A stretch of DNA of 64,000 nt from Xiphophorus maculatus (lineage: Eukaryota; Chordata; Actinopteri; Cyprinodontiformes; Poeciliidae): NCBI RefSeq assembly GCF_002775205.1, contig NC_036459.1:2921466-2985465 (forward strand). The letters are read 5' to 3'. Below the pieces are notes generated by a model that did not search any database, was not told the origin of the DNA, and worked only from the letters and a program-made list of their open reading frames with translations. How positions within the stretch are numbered: position 1 is the stretch's first letter; each line of letters opens with the position of its first letter. Made by a program: the position numbers and the translations under genes. Positions 37,539 through 51,624 of this stretch are shown in pieces.

Positions 37539-37688
37539 GTTACAGTAACATTTATGACAAAAAATATATAGTTGGAAAAGATTTAAGGCCTAAAACGTAA
37601 CGAAGAAAACACAAATGGAGACGCTTTTAAGGCGGCTGCAGACTAGCCGACTGAGTTGTCTCTTCACGGTTCTCATGGATGTTATAAG
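37539..37688 (+). promoter_or_regulatory. H1 promoter, unit 1
   Basis: Conserved elements in order: GTTACAGTAACATTTATG (37539-37556), the H1-specific AC box AAACACA (37607-37613), a GAGTTGTCTCTTCACGGTTC block (37653-37675) and TATAAG (37683-37688). The other two H1 genes repeat this order with nearly fixed spacing; the AC box to TATA distance is 70 bp in all three. Confidence 0.8.
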
Positions 37689-37728
37689 TTCCGCCTCGCA
37701 CTCGAGGATCCATCATTTTCTGAGAATC

Positions 37729-38358
37729 ATGGCAGAAGTAGCTCCAGCACCCGCACCGGCTAAAGCTCCGGCTAAAGCTCCGGCTAAAGCCCCGAAGAAG
37801 AAGTCCGGTACCAAGGCTAAAAAAGATGGACCCAGTCTCGCTAAACTCATCGTGGCCGCCGTGGCCGAGTCCAAAGAGCGCAAGGGGATGTCTGTGGCGG
37901 CGCTCAAGAAGATCCTGGCCGGGAAAGGCGTCGATGTGGCCAAGGCCAACAAGCGCATCAACACCGCCGTTACCAAGCTTGTGACGAAGGGAACTCTTAG
38001 CCAAACTAAGGGGACCGGAGCATCCGGGTCCTTCAAGCTCGCTAAGAAGGAGCCCACAGCCGCCAAACCGGCCAAGAAGGTGGTGAAGAAGAAGGCTCCC
38101 GCCAAGGCAAAGAAACCAGCTCCCAAGAAGGCCACAACACCCAAGAAACCCGCCGCTAAGAAAGCAGCAGCCAAGAAATCTCCGAAGAAGGCAGCAGCCA
38201 AGAAATCTCCGAAAAAGGCAGCGGCCAAGAAATCTCCGAAAAAGGTGGTAAAGAAGAGCCCTAAAAAGCCCGCCGCTAAGAAGCCAAAGGCTGCTAAGAA
38301 GCCTGCAGCCAAGAAAACGGGAGCCAAAAAACCCGCAGCGAAGAAGGCCAAGAAGTAA
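37729..38358 (+). CDS. Linker histone H1, unit 1
   Basis: H1 binds linker DNA at the nucleosome dyad and compacts chromatin. The 209-aa protein starts [16 protein letters not shown], chosen because an upstream in-frame Met at 37615 lies 5' of the TATA box. A Pro/Ala/Lys N-tail is followed by the winged-helix globular domain (about 34-104: [46 protein letters not shown]). The Lys/Ala C-tail has four SPKK sites for CDK phosphorylation and AT-rich DNA binding. Intronless; first gene of the unit, 830 bp before H3. Its tail is lysine-rich and arginine-poor, unlike the other two H1 genes here. Confidence 0.95.
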   Translation: MAEVAPAPAPAKAPAKAPAKAPKKKSGTKAKKDGPSLAKLIVAAVAESKERKGMSVAALKKILAGKGVDVAKANKRINTAVTKLVTKGTLSQTKGTGASGSFKLAKKEPTAAKPAKKVVKKKAPAKAKKPAPKKATTPKKPAAKKAAAKKSPKKAAAKKSPKKAAAKKSPKKVVKKSPKKPAAKKPKAAKKPAAKKTGAKKPAAKKAKK

Positions 38359-38396
38359 ACAACTTTTCTCCTCCAACCACTGCTTAAGGCACCAAA

Positions 38397-38412
38397 GGCT
38401 CTTTTCAGAGCC
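38397..38412 (+). terminator. Histone 3' stem-loop, H1 unit 1
   Basis: GGCTCTTTTCAGAGCC, a 6-bp stem with TTTC loop, 38 nt after the stop. It is bound by SLBP and directs U7-dependent cleavage. The loop differs from the TTTA of most copies in this cluster. Confidence 0.92.
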
Positions 38413-39041
38413 ACCACTTATACAAATTAAGACATGACTCCCAACAAGCATCGAAACAATCACAGTTCATAAAATACTAGAAATGATTCAACTACCTCCA
38501 ATTATAACCACATCAATACAGTAAGTGTATGAACACTAGTATAGAGCTTCACACTGAATTCAGTCACTCACTTTAACATGATGCAGAAACATTCAGAATT
38601 AAACTTAATGACTCTCCCTGTCAAACTTCAGTGAGGTAAGTTTTCAGTAAAGATTTTATATTAAATCTTTTTATTTATTTATTTTTACATTGTGACAAGG
38701 ACTTGCATAACTAAAATTAGCAATTTAGTGAGGATGTTTAAATTTATATTTAATATTGAAACTATACCAGAAAGAATGCTGACTATCTCGCACAAAAGAA
38801 ATAGAAGTAACAAGAGATTTCATTTTTAGATATGAATCAAAATCTCATGATATAAAGCCGGTGTTGCGGTGAGCCATAGACAAGTTCCTGAATTTCTAAA
38901 ACAATATTTACTAGATATTGTAAGAATCTATTAATAGAAATTCAAGCCTTTACATTTTTAAAACACCCGTCCTTTTCTTCCCCCATCCCCTCGAGGTTGG
39001 TCACAAGACTCTCGCGCCTTATTTTGAAATTTCAAATTCAA

Positions 39042-39601
<560 letters not shown>

Positions 39602-39632
39602 ACTGACTTCTGACTCGCTTCAACAAACCAAC

Positions 39633-39648
39633 GGCTCTTTTAAGAGCC
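39633..39648 (+). terminator. Histone 3' stem-loop, H3 unit 1
   Basis: GGCTCTTTTAAGAGCC, 31 nt after the stop. It is followed at 39663 by AAAGAGCGATT, a purine-rich histone downstream element that pairs with U7 snRNA. Confidence 0.93.
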
Positions 39649-40428
39649 ACCTAAATTCATCTAAAGAGCGATTCACTTAATAATCAATCAGTATGAATCA
39701 AGCTTAATTACACCTTTTTAAATGTCTTTGAAACTGAATTCAAAATTCTTTCAGAGTTACTGATCTGTTCAGGTTTCACATAGCACCTTGAATACAGAAA
39801 TAACTGTCGGTTCCTTCAATACTTTAGCTTGTATTAAGGTGTGTACTTAAATGGCAGATCTGTGATGTCAGATGACACGGGTTGCTCAGTTATCACGCTC
39901 ACCATCATATATATAATACACAAAGTTATTGCTGTGCATAAATATACCTCATTCAAAAGACCTGTAACTGTCATGTATCTTTTTGTTTTTACTTTTTAAA
40001 GTGCTTTTGTTCAGGTGGAGTGTCTAAGTGTTTTGCTGAACAATTAAAGTGGTTTGACTGAATTAGACAATTTTCACTAAATTAGATATTTTAGTTTTAT
40101 AGCTTCATTAAATATTAGAGTACAATTGGTAATGGTCAAATCTGTATACAGAACATTGCCTAAAAATAAAAAACAGAACTTTAAACAAAATAATCACATT
40201 AATTTGGCCTTTACACAATAATTCATTAAATGTCACTAAAATATCTCATTCAGATTTATTTTTTATGACCAAAACATACACCACTGAAGTAAGCAAGTAC
40301 TTTTTCATGTATTAAAATGATAGTGTAAATTATATCAAGTCACTTTAGCATGTTTTTCGGTAGATCCTATCCGCTGCTGAGCAGAAATCACAAGTCTGCA
40401 GTGCGGAAACTTGACGTAGGGCATTCTG

Positions 40429-40937
<509 letters not shown>

Positions 40938-40968
40938 ACCGTTACAGCTTCAAAACTACAAACCCAAC

Positions 40969-40984
40969 GGCTCTTTTAAGAGCC
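40969..40984 (+). terminator. Histone 3' stem-loop, H2A unit 1
   Basis: GGCTCTTTTAAGAGCC, 31 nt after the stop codon. The downstream element (ATCTCAAAAGCAAA) is a poorer purine match than at the H3 and H4 genes. Confidence 0.92.
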
Positions 40985-41776
40985 ACCCACATCTATCTCA
41001 AAAGCAAACTCCTCACTTGTATCTACAGGCCATAACATATGCATATGATTTATGCTACAAAATTACAAATTGTTTGTTTTCACCAACATTAGAAGGATGC
41101 TATGAAGTTTTTCTTCTTCCTTTAGGTAGTGAGACATGTAGTACTAAATATCTCCTGAAAATTTGAACTATTCCCCAAATATCCTGAAATCAAATGTTGT
41201 AAAACACTGAATATACAAGTATAACTTTCTGTATTTTGTCAAAATTTCATAACAATGCTTTGTCTAAAATCCACCAGGTTGGGTTAATGGAACGCTTCTC
41301 AGGCTAATGTGACAGAACGCAAGTAAACCAAATATGTAAAATCCATTAATTGGACTAGAGAGTATCAAAAATAATTTTTAGATTGCAAATACAGCTCAAA
41401 GAGATTCAACATTATACAACATGAGATGGCAAAAACATTAGGATTTGTTAAAAAATAAAAAATTAAAGCTATCGAAAGGATTGAGATCGTTGACTCAAAA
41501 AATTGTAATAAAATAAATTTCAACACACCTGTTTGTACATTTAACTTGTAAATCCTGATGGTACATAAGAAGTGTATATAGGCTATGATGTGAATTAAAT
41601 AATTTTTTCAACTTATTCACAAAAAGCTAGTAATCCATTTTATTTAGACATTGTAATTCTTAGTTTGATTAGTTCTTACGCATTTTATGTTTTTATTATG
41701 TAATATTTATTGAGTAGTATTTATTGTGTCTGCTCTTTGGCGTAAGCTTGAGGCGGAAGTAGAAATATGGCGCCTT

Positions 41777-41800
41777 GACTGTCTTCTCTTACGTCCGTGA
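41777..41800 (+). promoter_or_regulatory. H4 promoter element, unit 1
   Basis: A TGACTGTCTTC..CTTACGTCCGTGA block (CTTACGTCCGTGA at 41788-41800) about 60 bp before the H4 start. All three H4 genes have it at the same place (52297-52309, 63291-63303), although the flanks of unit 2 are unrelated. A clear TATA box was not found. Confidence 0.65.
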
Positions 41801-41856
41801 CACAAACTTAAAGCCAGACCTTCAGTCTTCTTCGGTCACTCTCGTGATGTAACTGA

Positions 41857-42174
<318 letters not shown>

Positions 42175-42202
42175 ATCTACCAGCTTCTCGCTACAAACCA
42201 AC

Positions 42203-42240
42203 GGCTCTTTTAAGAGCCACCCACACTTCTTAAAGAGACG
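42203..42240 (+). terminator. Histone 3' stem-loop and downstream element, H4 unit 1
   Basis: Stem-loop GGCTCTTTTAAGAGCC at 42203-42218, then AAAGAGACG at 42232-42240, a strong U7-pairing histone downstream element. Confidence 0.93.
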
Positions 42241-42813
42241 ATTCTCATGTTATGTTTAGTCTTAGAACTTCTTAAAGCATAAGCCCAGTTTTCAAGGTTA
42301 ACTGTAAAAATACGAAAAAAAATCCCTGTTCTATAATGAGGTCAACAGAAAAACGGCTAAAATGTCGAACTGGTTTTTAATGTACTGCTATGACCTGATT
42401 TATTTTACCTTGTTAATATTAACCCATTTTATACTTTTCTTCCAAATGGTAGATAATTTTCTCAGAGCCTGTGCATCATTTAGCAGTATAGGTTTACATT
42501 ATTAATGTTTATCAGTTAAAAGAGAACATGTGTAGAAGGGCAGAATAAATTTTATAAAAAGCCACTAATTATTTTTACTTGGAGATTAAATGTATTAGGT
42601 GATTTGGATTACTTAAAATTATTGTGTATACTATGTTAAAGATTGAAGGAAAGTAATTTATAATCAATTTAATGCACCATATATTTCTTAGGAATTAACA
42701 AATATACGTGAAGTATAGACTTTAAAAACTTTATACATTCAGCATAGCGCCGACAAGCGCAACTACATGCGTAAGATGAATTGAAAACGTCTTCAACCTT
42801 CCGAGCAGCTGAA

Positions 42814-43297
<484 letters not shown>

Positions 43298-43325
43298 ACC
43301 TGCTGTTTACCATCTAAACCACAAA

Positions 43326-43341
43326 GGCCCTTTTTAGGGCC
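43326..43341 (+). terminator. Histone 3' stem-loop, H2B unit 1
   Basis: GGCCCTTTTTAGGGCC: a stem with three GC pairs plus a compensatory C-G change relative to GGCTCT..AGAGCC, and a TTTT loop. The same variant stem occurs at the other H2B gene only. Confidence 0.92.
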
Positions 43342-43789
43342 ACACAAATATAACTAAGTGCAGGTCCTTTTCATATTTAAACACTTTATTTTACTCTGGC
43401 AGTGTATTGTAATTATAACATGAAAATAGTCAAATGTGTCAAAGACTGAATATTTATTTCTCAAATCAATACTAAAGGTTTTGCTCCAACAAAAAATGTT
43501 TTATTAATAGATTATTCTAACATTTTCTGGTGCTTTTTAAAAATTCCCTCTTGAGTTATCTTATAACACAGGACAGATTTTGAACAAAGTTTGTGACTAC
43601 AAAATATTCTAATAATATGAACATGATGATTAGAATAATTTATTTTAATTTTTTTAAAGAAATGTGTGAAATGCCAAAAATTGAGAGAATTTTTTGAGGT
43701 ATTGAGACACTATACAAAAACACAATATTTTAAGAGGGAATCCTAAATCTGAAACAGACTTTGTATCTATTCTGGCTCCATCTGCCCGG

Positions 43790-44494
43790 TAGTGATGATC
43801 GAACGGATTTACTTTCCAGTCCAATACTGAGTAAATACTTTCTCAGGCTGGTATCAGCGATACTTTGTACAATTCCAGATGCATTTAGTATTTACCATGC
43901 TAAATTTGACCATGCTAATTTACCATTTAGCATGGTAAATCTAAAAAATATTTCATTATGCAATGACTCAAATTGATATTGCCTGTAAAATATTTATTTC
44001 TAATATAGTTTACCAATACCTACATTTGAAAATTATTTAATGGTCAAAGCAAATTAGGCTGAAAATGTTTTATCTATAAAATATATTTTCAGTGTCTGCA
44101 TCTGACACTGTGCTTCCCCTTTTGTTCTGTCTCAACTCTGCTCTGTGATGCGGTTTGATCTGAATTGTTTCACAAAGTTTGTGTTGCACAACTCATTGTT
44201 TTTGGATCTGAAAAATCTTCACACGCGGCTCAGCTTGCAGCAGCAAAATCCGGATGACTGAGTCTACAAGTTATTCATTTATCCAGATCGGAGAAAAGTA
44301 GTTCTCACAGATCAAAAAATTTATACAAGATCTCAACAGTTTCTTTCCATTTAATTTTTGTTGAAGGAATACACGTCCTTCAAATAACTGAGGTAAATCA
44401 AAATAAGTAATATTTTGATTTGAGAATTGATTTTAAAGTAAAATGAGCTAGTGTCAGAAGTATCAATATTTCAATATTGATCTGAACATCACTA
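43790..44494. mobile_element. hAT-like non-autonomous element (705 bp)
   Basis: The left end TAGTGATGATCGAACGG and the right end read inward (TAGTGATGTTCAGATC) form an inverted repeat of about 11 bp with one mismatch. The flanks are CTGCCCGG (43782-43789) and CTGCCCCC (44495-44502), a plausible 8-bp target duplication with two changes, as expected for hAT. Inside are TACCATGCTAAAT/ATTTAGCATGGTA inverted arms at 43890-43905 and 43925-43940. No coding capacity. It sits in the spacer between units 1 and 2. Confidence 0.65.
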
Positions 44495-44502
44495 CTGCCC
44501 CC

Positions 44503-45597
44503 CTCTGCTTAATACAGGGTAACTAAATCACATTTGTTTTCCCAGAGTGCATCTGGCAGGATGTTGATCAGTAAATGCAGCATCACCACTTTACCTCTGC
44601 TGGTTATTAACTGTTCTGATATTTGTTAGTTTTGTGATATGCTGCCAGGAGTTTCAATGACTATTTTATCTTCCATGGGATGTTTCATTTCTAAAATCTT
44701 CCCACTGCCAGAAAATGCAAATATTGATGAGATGAGTTATGTTGTTGTACGTCATTAATTGCAACATTTTATTTCCCCTTGGGATTGATCAAGTATTTTT
44801 GTATTTGAATACTTGATCATAAGTATAATTCTAAGCATATAGTGAAGTGTAAGGTAATCTTCAAGAATTAAAACAAAAATGCATGAGATGAGTTCAAAGC
44901 CAAATGAATTAGAAAAAAAAGGAGCTGAAGCATTGGCAACACATCTGATACAGGAGATTAAACTTGCCTCTGTGTTTGCCTCGTGGCAGTTCATATGATT
45001 AAATTAACAATGTTCCAATATTGCTTAAAATTTCTATTATTTAAAAAAGTCTCACTTCATAGTTATGGAATCAAGCTGAGCTGGAATAACAGTGATCTGA
45101 AATGTGCACGACTTAAAGTTATCACAGTTTTTTTATCTGTATTTTCTTCTGAAAACAACAAACATACTTTAGTTAATTTTTTAAATTAGAATGTGATGGG
45201 TGTGTAGTTACTTATTTTAATAACTATCTGGTGAACTTTTTTTTCCCCCCTCCATCAGATTCATCCCAGAGGAATCCTGACCGGCGGCGTAATCAGAGAT
45301 AGATTCCTTGTGCTTTTACTGTCGGATTAACTTCCGAATTTAAAGCTCAGATAATGAAATTACCACAACCATTTCATTGTTATTCTTTCCACAGACTTCT
45401 CTTGTAGTGAGAGGACCACATTTACGGGTTCTGTAAAGTGATTTTAGATGGTTTAGGAGACGAAATGTGTTGAAAATTCACCTGTCGATGCATAGAATCA
45501 GACGGTCTCCGACACCTTTGAGAGCTAATGGTACAAAAAGAAAAGCTTGTAGAAACCAAATGTGACCTCACTGTGGAGACAAATCAGTTTCCTTTCC
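44503..45597. other. Spacer between unit 1 and unit 2
   Basis: AT-rich; no gene seen. A 12-bp inverted repeat (TGATCAAGTATT, 44786-44797, with its complement at 44808-44819) lies within it. Confidence 0.6.
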
Positions 45598-45747
45598 GTT
45601 ACAGTAACATTTATGTTAGAAAATATCACATTTGAGAAGATTTAAAGCTTAAAATGCAGCGAAGAAAACACAAGTATGGCAATTTTTGTGGCAGCAGCGG
45701 AGCGGCGGATTGAGTTGTCTCTTCACGGTTCTCACGTCTGTTATAAG
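45598..45747 (+). promoter_or_regulatory. H1 promoter, unit 2
   Basis: GTTACAGTAACATTTATG (45598-45615), AC box AAACACA (45666-45672), GAGTTGTCTCTTCACGGTTC block (45712-45734), TATAAG (45742-45747). Order and spacing match unit 1 although the encoded H1 differs much. Confidence 0.8.
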
Positions 45748-45795
45748 TCCCGCCTCCTGGCGCACGCTGGGAACGTGGCACAACAAGTGAGAAAT

Positions 45796-46428
45796 ATGGC
45801 AGAAGTAGCTCCATCAGCTGTTGTAATCCCGGCGGATGTCCCGCAGAAGCCTCCTCCCAAGTCCAAGAAGGGAGCCAGCATCTACAAACTCATCGTGGCC
45901 ATTGTGGCCGAGTCCAAGGAGCGCAAGGGAATGTCTCTGACGGCGCTGAAGAAGGCGCTGGCAGTGAAAGGCGTAAATGTGGCCAAGGGCAACAAGCGCA
46001 TCAACAACGCCGTTACGAAGCTGGTCACAGGAGGAACCCTGAGCCGAACCAAGGGGACCGGAGCATGCGGCTCCTTCAAGATCGCTAAGCCTAAGAGGGA
46101 GCCGAAAGTCGCCGATCCAAAGAAGGCGGTGAAGAAGAAGGCTCCCGCCAAGGCAAAGCGACCGGCCGGCAAGAAGGCCAGCGCTCCCAAAAAACCCGCC
46201 AGCAAGCGAGCAGCGGCCAAGAGGTCCCCGAAGAAGTCACCGGCAAAGAAAGTAGTTAGAAAGGTAAAGAAGAGCCCTAAGAAAACTGTCGCTAGGAGGC
46301 CGAAAACTGTGAAGAGGCCGAAGGCTGCAAAGAAACCAAAGCCTGCTAGGAGACCTGCAGCTAGAAGACCGGTAGCCAAGAAAAGGCCGGTAAAAAGACG
46401 CCCAGCTACGAAGGCTAAGAGGTACTAG
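45796..46428 (+). CDS. Linker histone H1, unit 2 (arginine-rich variant)
   Basis: A 210-aa H1 starting MAEVAPSAVVIPADVPQK; the upstream in-frame Met at 45676 lies before the TATA box and was rejected. The globular domain (about 26-97) is recognisable ([35 protein letters not shown]) but carries Cys91 in GTGACGSFK, where Ser is usual. It has SIYKL, not the usual SLAKL. The tail has many arginines (RRPKTVKRPKAAKKPKPARR) and ends KAKRY; only a few SPKK sites remain. Intact and with full promoter and stem-loop, so probably functional as a distinct H1 subtype. Confidence 0.93.
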   Translation: MAEVAPSAVVIPADVPQKPPPKSKKGASIYKLIVAIVAESKERKGMSLTALKKALAVKGVNVAKGNKRINNAVTKLVTGGTLSRTKGTGACGSFKIAKPKREPKVADPKKAVKKKAPAKAKRPAGKKASAPKKPASKRAAAKRSPKKSPAKKVVRKVKKSPKKTVARRPKTVKRPKAAKKPKPARRPAARRPVAKKRPVKRRPATKAKRY

Positions 46429-46467
46429 CTAGTAAACACCGCTTCACCCACTGCGCAAAGCACCAAA

Positions 46468-46508
46468 GGCTCTTTTAAGAGCCACCACTCCTTCCACTAA
46501 AGAGACGG
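46468..46508 (+). terminator. Histone 3' stem-loop and downstream element, H1 unit 2
   Basis: GGCTCTTTTAAGAGCC at 46468-46483, followed by AAAGAGACGG (46499-46508), a good U7-pairing element. Confidence 0.92.
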
Positions 46509-46509
46509 T

Positions 46510-47330
46510 TCCTAATTAGCATTTGAACGTAAATATAATCGTCTTCTTTAGATTTTAACAGCAGCTTGCATCCATTATTGTTGCACTACTGCCATCTGTT
46601 GGATCCTAATATTCTCTTAATGAGCCTGGTATTGTTTTTTATAAAATGTTTTTTTTTTTTTTTTATGTAGCCGAGTGGAAAAGCATGATGATCACCAGAG
46701 GGAGCTGAAGGTAGATGAGCTTTGCCGGCTCCTTAGGGAAAGGGATGAAAAACGTTAGACCGGAAGAAGTCGTTTTGTGCGGTTTGCTACGGTATGCTAA
46801 CGTGCCTTACGGTTTTCCACTGTCCTAAAAAAGAAGGTAAATGTATTTAGAACTTTATTTTTTATTACAAAGTGACCTTTTGGTGTGTTTCTGAGAAGTG
46901 TATAGGATTATATTACAAACAACAGGAAATTATATTGGGTGTGATGTTTGCAGATTTCCATAAAGAACAGTGGAGCTCGTTCAGACTGGGAAGAACTGTG
47001 GGGCTTGTTCTGTCTTAATATATTGTGAGTCTCTGTTACATGATATGTGGTTATAGTTAAAAAATAAACTGTTGTTATTTTACTGAATGTATGTTTATCT
47101 GACCTTACTATAGTGCTGGTTAGAGTCAATGGCCAGTTGCCACCAGCAATTTTGAGTAGTAAGCAGAGCGTTTACTAAGTGAATATTTTAATATGTTGTG
47201 TAACACTGAGTTGACCATATTGTATGGTGTGATTTTATTTATTTTCATTTTTTTATAGAAGCATGTCTGCTTCAGTTGTTTATGCACTCCGTTTTAAACT
47301 TATAGTACAGTGTTTTATACATAACTTTGC
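46510..47330. other. Spacer after H1 of unit 2
   Basis: AT-rich with a T-run at 46648-46664. No gene was recognised. Confidence 0.55.
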
Positions 47331-47339
47331 TTAAAAGAA

Positions 47340-48260
47340 AAGGGATTTATTTGATTTTGCTATTCAAGAAGCTGTCTCTGTAAGATCTTTGTTTAGCAAA
47401 ATTTCACCATTCTGTAAAACTCCAAATTCATTTAACACTACTCTCCCTTTATTAGAGTATTCGAGAAATAAAACCCCATTTCTAAGTTTTGTGCCTGGTT
47501 CCCTCATTCTACCAGGCTACATTTATAAAATGAAATGTTTTCCCTTTTCTTTCACTACCATTTCACTGAGCAACCACATTCTCACATTTCAATTCCCTGT
47601 TAAAACCTGTTTCCATATTCAGTCATTTTCTTTGATTCACATATTTTTCCTACAACTAAATAAAACATGTTTCATTGTTTCTACAGTATCACACCATCAC
47701 TCCATTATTATTCTATTTATAATTATCTCCTCCCTCCTGTTTATTCCTCTAATCCTTATAATATCAACTGAATTTTATATCCTGCCTTCTATTTATTTCA
47801 TTATCCCACCTAATTTTCCATAATTTCTTACTTTCTTTCCAAACTATACTTTTGCCTTCAGATTTAGATAACTTTACTGTCATATCAATATCTTCTTTTT
47901 TACAGCCTCCTTAGCCAACCTATCTGCTATTTCATTACCCAAATACCTACATGAACAGGAGTCCAAAATATTATTACATTTTTGCTTTGTTCACATAATC
48001 TATGATGAACAACCATCACCTCATATAATATATTTTGATTATTACGTTTACCTCCCTTTTCCATACTCAATTCTGATAATGAATCACTACAAACTATTAT
48101 TTTACTTATACTAGTGTCCTCCACCCATTCTAAAGCTAATAATATAGCACATTATTCTAGTGCATATATTCTCAAAAAATCAGATGTTCTTTTTGAAATA
48201 TTAATCTTTAATTCAGAATTCACTAGTAAATATAATCTCCTCTTCTTGATTTGGTAATGG
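47340..48260 (-). mobile_element. 5'-truncated LINE with RNase H domain
   Basis: On - the translation gives an RNase H-like segment (KINISKRTSDFL, ILLALEWVEDTSISKIIVCS, SDSLSELSM, then NVIIFWTPVHVGI) and farther downstream an ETMKHVLFSCRK-type Cys/His end. This is the layout of ORF2 of RNase H-bearing non-LTR retrotransposons such as the I/Nimbus group. The frame is broken in several places, and the piece lacks the reverse transcriptase and endonuclease. It separates H1 from H3 in unit 2 and explains much of that unit's extra length. Confidence 0.7.
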
Positions 48261-48288
48261 TGGTTGACAAGAAATATCAAGTAACATT

Positions 48289-48303
48289 ACTGCCACCTAT
48301 TGG
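48289..48303. repeat. ACTGCCACCTATTGG motif shared with 56238-56252
   Basis: The same 15-mer occurs at 56238-56252, and the next 15-20 bp are also similar (GTGTGGTTCAC against GTGTATTACAG). This suggests two ends of one dispersed element family. Its role is unknown. Confidence 0.45.
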
Positions 48304-48319
48304 TATGGAGTGTGGTTCA

Positions 48320-48497
<178 letters not shown>

Positions 48498-49060
48498 GTT
48501 AAATTTCATGAAATAAATTAGTTTCTTTGACGTCAAATACAATCTATCTTTGCGCGTTGGTTATAATGGCGGTTGGCAAACAAAGGAAGCACTACCGCCA
48601 CCAACTGGGGAGAAGTGTGTATGTCTGTTTCAAAGTATTCAAGCTGCTTTCAATAAGATTCAAGTACTGTATATCAGCAGCAGGTTAAATGTAAATGTAA
48701 GGACAAATACATATACAAAATATGAAAATAAAGCATCCTATACAGTAAGGGAAATTTACTATATCAGAAAAATTACTAAAAGTAGTACAATCAGATTAAG
48801 AGAAATATGCATCTAACTGGTGTCATAAAAATAAGTATGCATGTACATTTGAGCATAAAAATATCACCAGTCATGCAAAACCGGAAAATTCCCGAAAAAT
48901 GTTTTAACTATTCATCCTTAAAATACTTATATTTTGTGTTTATTTTAAGAATCCATCAAAAGAACTTCAAATTTAATTTCTTTAAAAACGTTAAAATAAT
49001 CCATCTTTTTGTCAGCTTGTTTGTCTTCTACCGAGCTTTATTTTGAAATCTTAATTTTAA

Positions 49061-49145
49061 CCAATAGCTGAGTCCGATATGGCTTCATCACGTTCGCAAT
49101 CTGAGCCAATCAGAAGTCCCCTCGCGCCCCTAGTCTCTTTATAAA
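49061..49145 (+). promoter_or_regulatory. H3 promoter, unit 2
   Basis: CCAAT at 49061 and 49106, TATAAA at 49140-49145; homologous to the unit-1 H3 promoter with moderate divergence between the motifs. Confidence 0.8.
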
Positions 49146-49204
49146 CCTCCGCTGCGGAACAGATTGTCTGTTACTTCAGTGTTAAACACGAAGATACATA
49201 TTGA

Positions 49205-49621
<417 letters not shown>

Positions 49622-49652
49622 ACTGACTTCTGACTCGCTTCAACAAACCAAC

Positions 49653-49668
49653 GGCTCTTTTAAGAGCC
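49653..49668 (+). terminator. Histone 3' stem-loop, H3 unit 2
   Basis: GGCTCTTTTAAGAGCC, 31 nt after the stop, then TTTAAAGAGTGACG as the downstream element. Confidence 0.92.
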
Positions 49669-49689
49669 ACTTGCATAGCTTTAAAGAGT

Positions 49690-51057
49690 GACGCTTTCTG
49701 GAATGTATATAACGTTATACTGAAACGATAAGCAGTCTTTTCCTCTTAACAACTCAGTAAAGGCTCAAAACTAGGCTTTTCAGTGCACACCTATTAAGAA
49801 CCAAACATATCAATTTAATGCCATTTTATACATTTAATTTTTCAAAAAATTTACCTAAATTGTACTTTCATTACTGAGATTGTTTATAGCATTCTGCCTC
49901 CATGTCCTTAGCAAGAGTTTAAGAATTTGACTATTTTTTTTTATTTTTAACTCTACCAATAAATATTTAAACGTGACTCTAGGCCAGTGTGCAGAAAACT
50001 ACGTTTGTCAGTAATTAGTTTAAAAAGAAATATTGTTGTACAGAAACGGCTATAGTTGAATAGAAACAACTAACCTTTATTGGAGTTACAAAACTCAGCA
50101 AATAACTTTAGTTGGCCTTGAAGTCTTTGTTTTCAGTTAAAGGCTTACTGATCAAATGTTAAACACTTCAGTACAGCTAACTGAAGTTACATGCTGGACA
50201 CCCATTGCACAAAATATGGAATATTACACTAAACACAATTTTAATTTTCAACATTTTCTGTGCATCAACAGGAAGTTTAAGTACTGGTAGTTCCTTTGCT
50301 GTGATCTGGACTCGGCATCTATAATTTTTAAAGAATCAACTAGTCAAATAGAGAACAGAAGCAAAATGTAGACTGTAAGAAAACGATTTATAATACTAAT
50401 GCAAAATTTAATTATTCAGGAAGCTTCAGCATTTTAAACTTACATTGTGGTTTCAATTCATGGATATAAAATGGTTAGTTTACAACCATGACATAGAAGT
50501 AACAACACAGAAGAAGCTGTTTTGATGACTGTGTGTTTGTGGTGGAGGACTACACAAACCAGTCATGTCTGTTTTCACCAGAAACTCCCACGTTGTGCGT
50601 TACAGCAAACAGACCGATCATTTCCATCTCCTTCAGATTCAAGTGGTTTGTCAATGTTTTAATCCACACTAAAAGTTCTGCACAGTATATGTTTATTTTG
50701 TTATCAATGTTTGTTTTAATGTGTATCTGTGTGAATGTGCTGGTGACTATACTTCCAATATAAACGTCTCCACTGAAGGCCAAAAGTGTATTATTTTGTT
50801 ATAATTTAAATATGAAGCTTGATTATGTGATTTAATTCAGTCTAATTTTATTAAAAGTGTTTATGATGTACATAGTTATACATATTGTTTTATTTTAACC
50901 CAAAAAATATGTCACAGGGAAGTTAAAACCCCCTGTTGTACAACAGAACCAATAATGTCGCATATATGTGAGCTTGTGTATTTTAGTTTTGAAGATTACA
51001 GCGCCGGTAAAGCGGAAGTCTTCTCTCCAGTGTGAAAACTTGACGCACGCCGTTGTG
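49690..51057. other. Spacer between H3 and H2A, unit 2
   Basis: AT-rich, no gene or clear repeat identified. Confidence 0.6.
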
Positions 51058-51117
51058 ATTGGACGACTAGCTTTCTGCTCAAGTCTGACCAATCAGTGAA
51101 CAGACTGTGCCTATAAG
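51058..51117 (+). promoter_or_regulatory. H2A promoter, unit 2
   Basis: Inverted CCAAT (ATTGG, 51058-51062), CCAAT (51089-51093) and TATAAG (51112-51117). Confidence 0.8.
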
Positions 51118-51166
51118 TAGACGACGCTCCGCTTTCATTACACTACTTGCGTTTTTTCAGAGGTAG

Positions 51167-51577
<411 letters not shown>

Positions 51578-51608
51578 ACCGTTACAGCTTCAAAACTACA
51601 AACCCAAC

Positions 51609-51624
51609 GGCTCTTTTAAGAGCC
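51609..51624 (+). terminator. Histone 3' stem-loop, H2A unit 2
   Basis: GGCTCTTTTAAGAGCC, followed by CTGAAGAGTCAAAT as the downstream element. Confidence 0.92.

Noticed and set aside
37627-38463. Long antisense frames (278 and 234 aa) across H1 of unit 1, and similar ones across the other H1 genes
   Set aside because: They mirror the Lys/Ala/Pro codon bias of H1 on the opposite strand, giving Leu/Phe/Gly-rich low-complexity translations with no promoter of their own.
45626-45814. Upstream in-frame Met extensions of H1 (units 1 and 2)
   Set aside because: They begin upstream of the TATA box, so cannot be in the mRNA; the conserved MAEVAP start was used.
47389-47823. 144-aa + strand ORF rich in Phe/Ile/Thr
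   Set aside because: It is antisense to the LINE remnant and has no recognisable domain.
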